Part shown: positions 53,065 through 60,607 of the stretch, one piece after another
How the letters are laid out: the number at the start of each line of letters is the position of its first letter
Numbering within the stretch: the first letter of the stretch is position 1
From: Flavobacterium sp. MedPE-SWcel
GTDB lineage: Bacteria > Bacteroidota > Bacteroidia > Flavobacteriales > Flavobacteriaceae
Direction of reading: 5' to 3'
Assembly (NCBI GenBank): GCA_001874325.1
Contig: MPCW01000008.1
Location: forward strand, 62,001 to 126,000
DNA length: 64,000 bases
Position numbers and translations under genes: made by a program
Notes under the pieces: generated by a model
What the model was told of the DNA's origin: nothing
Database searches by the model: none
What the model saw: the letters and a program-made list of their open reading frames with translations, nothing else

Positions 53065-53427
53065 ATGGATGCAAAAGAGCTAGTTACTGCTTATTATAGC
53101 CCTGAGGTGTTTAATAACCCTGAAGTTATAAGTCGTTTTTTACATAATAATTTTATTACAGATTGGAGAAGCTCTAAAGGTTTTTTACAATTAAATAAAG
53201 AAGATCTTATAGAACTTGTAACAGGATTAAAGCAAGCATATTCTTCTTATAGACTAGATATTGGGAATATAATTGCAGATGGAAGTAAAGTTTGTGTGCG
53301 TTATACGCATTACGTAAATGCTTTCGAAAACCCAGATGAGGAGGTAACATTAGGTCATTTTGTTGCTGTTTGGGAAATAAAAGACAACAAATTATATCGT
53401 GGCTATGTAATGAGTCAAGTAGAGTAG
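53065..53427 (+). CDS. NTF2-like / SnoaL-like protein
   Basis: A 120-aa cone-shaped alpha+beta fold protein: ELVTAYYSPEVFNNPEVISRFLHNNFITDWRSSKGF, then a strand-rich end IGNIIADGSKVCVRYTHYVNAFENPDEEVTLGHFVAVWEIKDNKLYRGYVMSQVE. Typical of small ligand-binding or enzyme-like NTF2 domains; no active-site signature is clear. Transcribed with the LpxD-like gene. Confidence 0.82.
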   Translation: MDAKELVTAYYSPEVFNNPEVISRFLHNNFITDWRSSKGFLQLNKEDLIELVTGLKQAYSSYRLDIGNIIADGSKVCVRYTHYVNAFENPDEEVTLGHFVAVWEIKDNKLYRGYVMSQVE

Positions 53428-53462
53428 ATGTGAAATAGAAGCATACTTTAAATTATCTTTTT

Positions 53463-54578
53463 ATGTTACAAACTAGTATGCTTTTAAGGATAATATCTAC
53501 TTTTTGGATTATAGCTAAATTAATTAGTATAAATCTTTGGCTTGATGACAGATTATATCCTTTAGTTCCTCTTTTTGAATATACCGAGACTATACCCTCA
53601 ATAGTTCATACCTTATTATTTTACAGTTCTATAACTGTTCTATTTTCAGTATTACTTTTTCCTAAAAATATAAAACTGATAATTCTATTACTACTATTAG
53701 AGTTATCATCCTGTATTTTAGATGTTACAAGGTGGCAACCATGGGAATATCAATATATTTTTATTTTACTAATATTTATATTAAACAGAAATAATTCCAG
53801 AGTAATTTATAATGCGTTGATTTTTATACTAGCCTCAATCTATATCTATAGTGGTTTTCATAAAGTAAATGGAGGGTTTTTATACACCATTTGGGAACAA
53901 ATGATGTTGCGAAACTTTATGGGAATATCTAATAAAACTATAATAGACAATAAATTACATTACGTTGGTTTAATATTACCAGTTATAGAGATACTATCGG
54001 GCTTTGGTCTATTATTTTTAAAGAATAAAAGAACTCCAGCACTAGTACTTATTACAATGCATCTGTTCATATTATTATTTATTGGACCATTAGGTATAAA
54101 TCATAATATGGTCGTTTGGCCTTGGAATGTGGCAATGATAGCGTTGTTGTATATATTATTTATAAAAAATTCTACATTAGAATATTCTCTGAAGACAATT
54201 ACTAAAAAATGGAATTTAATAGTATTGCTGTTTTGGGGAATATTGCCAGCCTTTAGCTTTATAGGATATTGGGAGCATTACTTATCATCTAGTTTATACT
54301 CAGGAAATACGGTTAATATGAGTATTTGTTTTAAGGATAAAGAGGATGCAAAATTGTTTGAACCCTATTTATCTAATAAAGATAGGTACAACGTTTGTAA
54401 TGGAGAATCGCGATTATCATTATTGCATTGGGCTTATACAGAAATGAGAGTTACACCATATCCGGAGGTGTGGTATTATAAGCGATTTAAAGAACAATAT
54501 ATAAAACAATACGGAAAAGATAAGGTCCGTTTTATAAGATATTGTTATCCTTACAAAGAGTTAAAAGAAGTTGAATGA
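53463..54578 (+). CDS. Polytopic membrane protein (HTTM/gamma-carboxylase-like), unknown function
   Basis: A 371-aa membrane protein with about eight helices. YIYSGFHKVNGGFLYTIWEQMMLRNFMG and LPVIEILSGFGLLFLKNKRTPALVLITMHLFILLFIGPLGINHNMVVWPWNVAMIALLYILF recall the HTTM/vitamin K-dependent carboxylase-like membrane fold, with conserved His and Trp. The C-terminal 100 residues are soluble (YKRFKEQYIKQYGKDKVRFIRY). Assignment is tentative. Confidence 0.6.
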   Translation: MLQTSMLLRIISTFWIIAKLISINLWLDDRLYPLVPLFEYTETIPSIVHTLLFYSSITVLFSVLLFPKNIKLIILLLLLELSSCILDVTRWQPWEYQYIFILLIFILNRNNSRVIYNALIFILASIYIYSGFHKVNGGFLYTIWEQMMLRNFMGISNKTIIDNKLHYVGLILPVIEILSGFGLLFLKNKRTPALVLITMHLFILLFIGPLGINHNMVVWPWNVAMIALLYILFIKNSTLEYSLKTITKKWNLIVLLFWGILPAFSFIGYWEHYLSSSLYSGNTVNMSICFKDKEDAKLFEPYLSNKDRYNVCNGESRLSLLHWAYTEMRVTPYPEVWYYKRFKEQYIKQYGKDKVRFIRYCYPYKELKEVE

Positions 54579-54640
54579 TTTTTTTTGTAAGTTTGATATA
54601 CAAATATGAAAAAAAGCTTCATATATTTTAAGTAAAAAAC

Positions 54641-54648
54641 TATTTTTG
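54641..54648 (+). promoter_or_regulatory. Candidate -7 element for sucD
   Basis: TATTTTTG, exact match to TAnnTTTG, 34 bp upstream of the sucD ATG. No clear TTG. A small AT-rich hairpin (ATATGAA-AAAAAGC-TTCATAT) lies just before it. Confidence 0.4.
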
Positions 54649-54682
54649 CATTGCGATTATAAATAATTAAAAAAATATATCC

Positions 54683-55573
54683 ATGAGTGTTTTAGTTAAT
54701 AAAGATTCCAAAATAATTGTTCAGGGATTTACAGGTAGTGAAGGTACGTTTCACGCTACACAAATGATTGAATATGGTACTAACGTTGTAGGTGGTGTAA
54801 CACCAGGTAAAGGTGGTACAACTCACTTAGACTGTCCTGTTTTTAATACTGTTCAAGATGCAGTAGAAAAAGCTGGTGCTGATACAACTATTATATTCGT
54901 TCCGCCTGCATTTGCTGCTGATGCAATTATGGAAGCGGCTGAAGCTGGTATTAAAGTAATAATTACTATTACTGAAGGTATTCCAGTTGCTGATATGATT
55001 AAAGCTTATGATTATATTCAAGATAAAGATTGTCGTCTTGTAGGTCCTAACTGTCCAGGTGTTATTACTCCGGGAGAAGCTAAAGTAGGAATTATGCCAG
55101 GTTTCGTATTTAAGAAAGGTACAGTAGGTATCGTTTCTAAATCAGGAACTTTAACATATGAAGCTGCTGACCAAGTTGTAAAACAAGGTTTAGGTATTAC
55201 TACAGCAATCGGTATTGGTGGTGACCCAATTATTGGTACTACTACAAAAGAAGCTGTTGAACTATTAATGAACGATCCTGAAACAGAGTGTATCGTGATG
55301 ATAGGTGAGATAGGTGGACAACTTGAGGCAGATGCTGCTCAGTGGATAAAAGCTGATGGTAATAAAAAACCAGTTGTAGGTTTTATCGCTGGAGAAACTG
55401 CTCCTAAAGGTCGTACTATGGGACATGCTGGTGCTATCGTAGGTGGTGCTGATGATACAGCAGAAGCTAAAAAACGTATCATGAGAGAAAATGGTATACA
55501 TGTAGTAGATTCACCTGCTGAGATTGGTAAAAAAGTAAGCGAAGTATTAAAAGTAAAAGAAGTATTAGGATAG
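54683..55573 (+). CDS. sucD: Succinyl-CoA synthetase (ADP/GDP-forming) alpha subunit
   Basis: TCA-cycle enzyme; the alpha subunit binds CoA and carries the phosphohistidine. N terminus [45 protein letters not shown], the CoA-binding segment [22 protein letters not shown], and the active His in [15 protein letters not shown]. 296 aa, full length. The beta-subunit gene (sucC) is not in the window. Ends at a good terminator. Confidence 0.97.
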   Translation: MSVLVNKDSKIIVQGFTGSEGTFHATQMIEYGTNVVGGVTPGKGGTTHLDCPVFNTVQDAVEKAGADTTIIFVPPAFAADAIMEAAEAGIKVIITITEGIPVADMIKAYDYIQDKDCRLVGPNCPGVITPGEAKVGIMPGFVFKKGTVGIVSKSGTLTYEAADQVVKQGLGITTAIGIGGDPIIGTTTKEAVELLMNDPETECIVMIGEIGGQLEADAAQWIKADGNKKPVVGFIAGETAPKGRTMGHAGAIVGGADDTAEAKKRIMRENGIHVVDSPAEIGKKVSEVLKVKEVLG

Positions 55574-55602
55574 TATAATATCCTTTATACATATTTATAA
55601 TT

Positions 55603-55643
55603 AAAAAAAGAGATTCTTCATCGCATGGAGAGTCTCTTTTTTT
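55603..55643 (+). terminator. Rho-independent terminator after sucD
   Basis: AAAAAAAGAGATTCT pairs with AGAGTCTCTTTTTTT (15 positions, one G-T pair), followed by T-rich sequence. Confidence 0.85.
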
Positions 55644-56212
55644 ATATAATAATTTAATTCTTGAATGTTTCTTAATTAAGCAATGTCGTGATATTATATA
55701 TCACAAGCGAAATTATTTTGTAAAGAAAATTACTAATTTATAAAAGTTACTACTGTATTTTTCTTTAAGAAAAATAAAACGACTAGGGTAAAATTTCTAT
55801 TTGGAAATAATAAAGGAGGTCGAAATACCTCACATTAACGAGGGTGTGCTAATGCTTTTAAGTTTTAATAATTAAACAATATTTGGGGAAATATTGTTGC
55901 GTGTTAAGAGATAGTTAAGTATTACCTCATTTTAAATGTAAAGTTTTAGGTCATAAAATACTTTTGTAACTTTCTCTGTCTGTAATTTCTTAGTAACATC
56001 TGTATTAGGTGCCCTAACTTACTGTTTTTGAAGATTGTTAATTTCATAATAAATGGTTTTAATAGTTATACGCAATTTAAGAATTCAATAATTTGTTGGG
56101 TTTAAGCCTACATTAAATATCTATTAATATACTATGTATCAGCTATATTAATTGAAAGTAGGGATAAATCCTTCATTTTTTATTATTATTCGATGAAAAG
56201 CAAGAATAATCT
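55644..56212. other. Gene-free, hairpin-rich intergenic region between convergent genes
   Basis: 570 bp without a convincing ORF on either strand, between the sucD terminator and the end of the minus-strand PAS gene. It holds four perfect hairpins: GTGATAT-TAT-ATATCAC (55688-55704), GAGGT-CGAAAT-ACCTC (55816-55831), CATTA-(12)-TAATG (55833-55854) and AACAATATTT-GGGG-AAATATTGTT (55875-55898). AAAGGAGGT, complementary to the 16S 3' end, lies in the second. A TACTTTTG box is at 55959. No match to tmRNA, RNase P or SRP RNA that I can see. Confidence 0.5.
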
Positions 56213-56668
56213 TTAATTACTATCTTTTTTATAATATTTGGAAACATCTATACAAAGGTTTAATGCGCCAATGAGTTTGCCTAAGGTATTAAATATAGGT
56301 TTTGGTCTTGATGTTATACAAAACCGCATTCCCTGCGTATTTTCTATAATTAAATCATCAGTAAAAACTCGTGCATGTTTCAAAACCTTTGCCATAGGTG
56401 TTTCATTCATAGGTAACAATATACCATCTGTAGTATATGTTTTTAACCCCTTATAATAAAAATCTTTTCCTATTTCGGGTTTTGTACTCCAAAAAGTAGT
56501 AGCTGCCCTATTGTAATATGTTATTATACCTTTTGAATCGCAAGTATATATTGCAGCAGGTATAAATTCAATGAGTTTAGAAAAGTATTCTTCTTTTATA
56601 AGTGATGTATGATCATCACTTTCCATTGAGTCATCTGAATCGCTAAAATATCCTGAAAATTCGTCCAT
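56213..56668 (-). CDS. PAS-domain protein (151 aa)
   Basis: A single PAS domain (about 28-145): EYFSKLIEFIPAAIYTCDSKGIITYYNRAATTFWSTKPEIGKDFYYKGLKTYTTDGILLPMNETPMAKVLKHARVF and NTLGKLIGALNLCIDVSKYYKK. The N terminus is acidic (MDEFSGYFSDSDDSMESDD). There is no kinase or output domain, so it is a stand-alone sensor-like protein or ligand-binding partner. Cytoplasmic. Monocistronic. Confidence 0.85.
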   Translation of the reverse strand: MDEFSGYFSDSDDSMESDDHTSLIKEEYFSKLIEFIPAAIYTCDSKGIITYYNRAATTFWSTKPEIGKDFYYKGLKTYTTDGILLPMNETPMAKVLKHARVFTDDLIIENTQGMRFCITSRPKPIFNTLGKLIGALNLCIDVSKYYKKDSN

Positions 56669-56838
56669 TCTAGTATGTTTTTAATTAAAACTACAATAAG
56701 AGATAGAACTTTCTAGTTAAATATTTAACGTAAAATTACAATAAAATTTATTTAAAAAACAAATAATTAACATTTTTGATAAATAATCAGGTGTATTTAC
56801 GGGTTTTTAAAACAGGTATTCTTAGCAAATTTTTAATT

Positions 56839-56882
56839 ATAATGCAAAATGCTCACTAATAGTAGTGAGCATTTTGCATTAT
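56839..56882 (-). terminator. Long hairpin downstream of the OmpA-family gene
   Basis: A perfect 20-bp stem (ATAATGCAAAATGCTCACTA and its complement) with a 4-base loop, 16 bp after the OmpA stop. It lacks a strong T-run, so termination is likely but not certain. Confidence 0.65.
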
Positions 56883-56898
56883 GTATAGAGTTTTACTA

Positions 56899-57729
56899 TT
56901 ATTTCTGATTTTTCATTTCTTTTTCAATCATATCATAAAATTGATCCAGTTTAGGAAGTACAAGTATTCTAGTTCTTCTATTTCTAGCTCTTCCTTCTGT
57001 AGTGGTATTGTCTACTAATGGTACATATTCGCCTCTTCCAGAAGCAATAAGTCGTTTAGGGTCTATACCATAGTCATTTTGAAGAATTCTAACTATTGAT
57101 GTAGCTCGCTTAACACTTAAATCCCAATTATCTAAAAGCACAGGGTTTTTAATAGGTACATTATCAGTATGTCCTTCTACCATACATTCAAAGTCTGGCT
57201 TATCTTTAACTATAGCAGCAACTTTACCTAGTATTTGTTTAGCTTTATCAGTAACTACATATCTTCCGCTTTTAAATAATAATTTATCAGCAATAGATAT
57301 ATATACTACACCTTTTTCAACATTTACTTCAATGTCTGGATCATCAACTCCTACGGCTCTTTTTATACTTGTAACAAGTGCTAACGTTACGGAATCTTTA
57401 CGAGTAATAGCATCTTGTAATCTAGATATCTTTAAATCTTTTTCCTTTAAACTTTCTAATGATTTTTCTATAGTTTCAGCTCCTTTTGTAGAAAGAGTAG
57501 CAAAATTATCTCTAGATTTTATAAGATCGGTATTAGAACTTTTAAGATCGTCAATACGTGCCATCATACCTTTTTTCTCAGCCAAACAAGTATTTAGTTT
57601 TAGCGTTGTACTATTAAGCATGTCCTGAATCTCTTTGTTTTTACCTTCTAACTCGGCAATTTTTTTCTTAGAGCCACAAGAAGTAAGCGTTAACCCTGCT
57701 AATGCAAGTATAAAAATGATTCGTTTCAT
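56899..57729 (-). CDS. OmpA-family lipoprotein
   Basis: Lipoprotein signal MKRIIFILALAGLTLTSC (Cys18), a coiled-coil region (about 22-110; KIAELEGKNKEIQDMLNSTTLKLNTCLAEKKGMMARIDDLK) and a C-terminal OmpA/MotB-like peptidoglycan-binding domain (about 135-265): LLFKSGRYVVTDKAKQILGKVAAIVKDKPDFECMVEGHTDNVPIKN, LSVKRATSIVRILQNDYGIDPKRLIASGRGEYVPLVDN and GRARNRRTRILVLPK. It probably tethers the outer membrane to the cell wall. Own gene. Confidence 0.93.
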   Translation of the reverse strand: MKRIIFILALAGLTLTSCGSKKKIAELEGKNKEIQDMLNSTTLKLNTCLAEKKGMMARIDDLKSSNTDLIKSRDNFATLSTKGAETIEKSLESLKEKDLKISRLQDAITRKDSVTLALVTSIKRAVGVDDPDIEVNVEKGVVYISIADKLLFKSGRYVVTDKAKQILGKVAAIVKDKPDFECMVEGHTDNVPIKNPVLLDNWDLSVKRATSIVRILQNDYGIDPKRLIASGRGEYVPLVDNTTTEGRARNRRTRILVLPKLDQFYDMIEKEMKNQK

Positions 57730-57792
57730 ATATATCAGGATTTTAGATTTTTACAAAAATAATTATTATAAGAATTTTATTAATTAAATAGC

Positions 57793-58797
57793 CTATAAAC
57801 TATTGTTAAAATTATGGCTAAACATCTTGTTTTTCAGTAGATAGTAGTTGTAAACAATACTACTGCATTTATAATAGTTTTTATACTGTTTAGCCTTTCT
57901 TTTTTTTAAGAAATGCGAAAGCTTTGTATAAAAACAATAATGCGCTTTTAATATTGCATAAAGGTGAGAAAACTGACCATTAAATATAAATTTAATACCA
58001 GCAACACCATCAAGAACGAGCCTTATAAATAGTACAGGAAATAATTGTTTTGATGGAAGGTTTTTAGTTAACATCCAAAGTGAATTTCTAAAATTTAGAA
58101 ATGTTTTTCGCGGATTACTATTTTTTAAAGTAGCTCCCCCTACATGATATACAACAGATTGTGAACAAAATTGTATTTTGTAGTTATTATTGAAAGCTCT
58201 CCAACACAAATCTATTTCTTCTTGATGCGCAAAAAAATCTTCATCAAAACCTCCAAGCTCTCTAAACACATCTTTTTTTATAAATAAACAAGCGCCTGAT
58301 GCCCAAAATATTTCGGTATCGTTATATTGTTTATTATCTTTCTCTATGGTGTCAAAAATTCTACCTCTACAAAAAGGATAACCATACTTATCTATAAAAC
58401 CACCTGCTGCACCAGCATACTCAAAATAATCTCGCTTGTAATAATCAAGTATTTTAGGTTGAATAATAGCCGTTTTTTTATCGTTATTAAACATAGTAAT
58501 AACGGGGTTTAGCCAGTCTTTTGTAACTTCTATATCAGAGTTTAATAGTACATAAATATCTTCTTCAATATTTTTTAAAGCAGTGTTATAACCACCAGCA
58601 TAACCGTAGTTTTTATCATTATTTATAATGCTAACTTTTGGGTAGTGGTCTTGTATAAAAGCAACAGAGTCATCTGTAGAGGCATTGTCAGCAACATAAA
58701 TAGTAGCATTAGTAGAGTGCTCTATTACAAAAGGTAAAAATTCCTCTAATAAATTTTTACCATTCCAGTTTAGTATTACAATCGCTATGCTTTTCAT
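57793..58797 (-). CDS. Glycosyltransferase family 2 (rhamnosyltransferase-like)
   Basis: A 334-aa GT-A enzyme. Nucleotide-binding opening SIAIVILNWNGKNLLEEFLPFVIEHSTNATIYVADNASTDDSVAFIQDHYPKVSII, then NYGYAGGYNTALKNIEEDIYVLLNSDIEVTKDWLNP with the DxD-like LNSDIEV, and FDEDFFAHQEEIDLCWRAFNNNYKI containing the typical EEIDLCWR segment. Likely acts on surface polysaccharide; one C-terminal amphipathic stretch. Its start overlaps the HsdR_N-like stop by four bases. Confidence 0.92.
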   Translation of the reverse strand: MKSIAIVILNWNGKNLLEEFLPFVIEHSTNATIYVADNASTDDSVAFIQDHYPKVSIINNDKNYGYAGGYNTALKNIEEDIYVLLNSDIEVTKDWLNPVITMFNNDKKTAIIQPKILDYYKRDYFEYAGAAGGFIDKYGYPFCRGRIFDTIEKDNKQYNDTEIFWASGACLFIKKDVFRELGGFDEDFFAHQEEIDLCWRAFNNNYKIQFCSQSVVYHVGGATLKNSNPRKTFLNFRNSLWMLTKNLPSKQLFPVLFIRLVLDGVAGIKFIFNGQFSHLYAILKAHYCFYTKLSHFLKKRKAKQYKNYYKCSSIVYNYYLLKNKMFSHNFNNSL

Positions 58798-59246
58798 TCT
58801 TGTTTTTTAAAATCGGGTAAATCAGGCAAAAAGATATATTTTTCTTGCTCATAATCCATTTGGCAAAAGTAATGATTTAGTCCATTGGTTACCATCATAT
58901 ATTGTGCTTTTACAACCATATTATAACGCGCAATTTGGTCAAAAGTATCTTGCGATATAGGTACACTAGGAGCTTTACATTCTATTAGTAAAAAAATATC
59001 TCCGTTGGGCTGAAATACAACAGCATCATATCGTTTAGTTAAACCATTAACTTTAATAGTTTTTTCAACATTAATATATAATTTAGGATATTGTTTTTCT
59101 TCGAGTAATAATCGCACCACATGTTGTCGCACCCATTCTTCGGGTGTAAGCTGTATGAACTTTTTACGGATCTCATCAAAAATAGCGACCTTATTTTCAC
59201 TATTTTTGAATCGGAATGTATAATCAGGGAAATTCAATTTTTGCAT
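58794..59246 (-). CDS. HsdR N-terminal-like (type I restriction R subunit N domain) orphan protein
   Basis: A 150-aa protein that looks like the isolated N-terminal nuclease-like domain of type I restriction R subunits: RKKFIQLTPEEWVRQHVVRLLLEEKQYPKLYINVEKTIKVNGLTKRYDAVVFQPNGDIFLLIECKAPSVPISQDTFDQIARYNMVV. The PD-(D/E)xK residues are kept: Asp in RYDAVV and ECK in LLIECKAP. No helicase or methylase follows, so it is not a restriction system. The ATG at 59246 is preferred to the GTG at 59249. A TAAATTTG box lies 4 bp upstream. Confidence 0.85.
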   Translation of the reverse strand: MQKLNFPDYTFRFKNSENKVAIFDEIRKKFIQLTPEEWVRQHVVRLLLEEKQYPKLYINVEKTIKVNGLTKRYDAVVFQPNGDIFLLIECKAPSVPISQDTFDQIARYNMVVKAQYMMVTNGLNHYFCQMDYEQEKYIFLPDLPDFKKQE

Positions 59247-59250
59247 CACG

Positions 59251-59283
59251 CAAATTTATGTTTTTTTTAACTGGTCATTACAA
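59251..59283 (-). promoter_or_regulatory. Promoter of the HsdR_N-like gene, nearly at the start codon
   Basis: On the minus strand TTG (59281-59283), 22 bp, TAAATTTG (59251-59258), an exact match. The -7 box ends 4 bp before the ATG, which predicts a transcript with little or no leader. Confidence 0.4.
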
Positions 59284-59320
59284 ATACAATATACCCGAAT
59301 ATTTAAACATAGCCTATATA

Positions 59321-60325
59321 GTGGACGAAGTTTTAAAAATAGTTAATGAAATAAAAGGAGGTACAGTACACCCTATCTATTTTTTAATGGGGGAGGAGCC
59401 TTATTATATTGATAAATTAACCGAATATATAGAAAATAATATACTTACTGAGGAAGAGAAAGGCTTTAATCAATCGGTATTATATGGTAAGGATGTAACT
59501 ATTGAAGATGTAGTTTCTAGCGCTAGACGCTACCCAATGATGGCAGACAAGCAGGTAGTTATTGTAAAGGAAGCACAAGAATTAGTGCGTACCATAGACA
59601 AACTAGAAAAATATGCCGAAAACCCACAACCTACAACTGTGCTTGTTTTTGCTTATAAATATAAAACACTAGATAAGCGAAAAAAGATAACTAAAATACT
59701 AAATAAGGCAGGAGTAGTTTTTGAAAGTAAGAAGTTATATGAAAATCAGGTAGGTGACTGGATAAAACGTGTACTTTCGGGTAAAAAGTATACTATAGAG
59801 CCAAAAGCTACAGCCATGCTTGTAGAGTTTTTAGGTAATGATTTAGGCAGAATTAGTAAAGAAATAGACAAACTAACTATAATTTTACCAAAAGGTAGTA
59901 CAATTACTCCAAAAGCTATTGAAGAAAATATAGGTATTAGTAAAGACTATAATGTATTTGAACTTCGTAAAGCTATAGGAGAACGCAATCAATTAAAAGC
60001 ATATAAAATAGCCGATCATTTTTCTCAAAACCCAAAAGATAACCCGTTAGTAATGACAACGGGGTTGGTATTTGGCTTTTTCTCTCAATTATTACAATAT
60101 CACGGATTAAAAGATAAAACACCTGCTAATGCAGCTAAAGTATTAAAGGTGAATCCTTATTTTATGAAGGATTATGATATTGCTTTGCGTAATTTTCCGA
60201 TGAGAAAAGTAAGTGCTATAGTTGCTACATTAAGAGATATTGACGTAAAGAGTAAAGGAGTAGGAGCAAATGCTACACCACAAGCTGATTTACTGAAAGA
60301 GATGCTAGTAAAGATTTTTAATTAA
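59321..60325 (+). CDS. holA: DNA polymerase III delta subunit (HolA)
   Basis: Clamp-loader subunit that opens the beta sliding clamp. Using the GTG at 59321 the protein is 334 aa and starts VDEVLKIVNEIKGGTVHPIYFLMGEEPYYIDKLTEYIE, the usual N terminus; the ORF-track start at 59216 lies across the divergent promoter region. Other marks: RYPMMADKQVVIVKEAQEL, LVEFLGNDLGRISKEIDKL, and NVFELRKAIGERNQLKAYKIADHFSQNPKDNPL. Divergent from the HsdR_N-like gene. Confidence 0.92.
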   Translation: MDEVLKIVNEIKGGTVHPIYFLMGEEPYYIDKLTEYIENNILTEEEKGFNQSVLYGKDVTIEDVVSSARRYPMMADKQVVIVKEAQELVRTIDKLEKYAENPQPTTVLVFAYKYKTLDKRKKITKILNKAGVVFESKKLYENQVGDWIKRVLSGKKYTIEPKATAMLVEFLGNDLGRISKEIDKLTIILPKGSTITPKAIEENIGISKDYNVFELRKAIGERNQLKAYKIADHFSQNPKDNPLVMTTGLVFGFFSQLLQYHGLKDKTPANAAKVLKVNPYFMKDYDIALRNFPMRKVSAIVATLRDIDVKSKGVGANATPQADLLKEMLVKIFN

Positions 60326-60376
60326 CTAATTAATCCCGATATTTGTTCTCTTAACCCCTTATGAAAATAAATTATT

Positions 60377-60556
60377 ATGGGAATGAATAAAAACACCATC
60401 TTTGGGTGGGCATCCTTTATACTTTTCCTTATAGGTACAGCTCTTATTTTATTAGGAGCACTTAAATATAAAGATTACACTATAGGGTTCTCTGTAGTGG
60501 GAGTAGGATTTTTTGCAATATCATGGGCTTTTAATGCATTAAAAGGCAGAATATAA
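60377..60556 (+). CDS. Small membrane protein (59 aa), CAL67264-like
   Basis: ORF below the track's size limit: MGMNKNTIFGWASFILFLIG ... FAISWAFNALKGRI. Two transmembrane helices (about 8-29 and 36-53) with a short polar loop (KYKDYTIG). It resembles the small conserved Flavobacteriia membrane protein I know as the CAL67264 family; function unknown. ATG start, 51 bp after holA and 51 bp before ettA in the same orientation, so probably co-transcribed. Confidence 0.8.
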   Translation: MGMNKNTIFGWASFILFLIGTALILLGALKYKDYTIGFSVVGVGFFAISWAFNALKGRI

Positions 60557-60607
60557 TAGCTATAACTGAATTAAGAATTGATACATTAAAAATTTAATTA
60601 TATAAAA

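Noticed and set aside
55816-55831. Possible tRNA T-arm (GGAGGTCGAAATACCTC)
   Set aside because: No D-arm, anticodon arm, acceptor stem or CCA end can be built around it; the loop is not TTCRANN.
58794-59249. Type I restriction-modification system
   Set aside because: Only the N-terminal domain of an R subunit is present; no helicase domain, methylase or specificity gene lies nearby.
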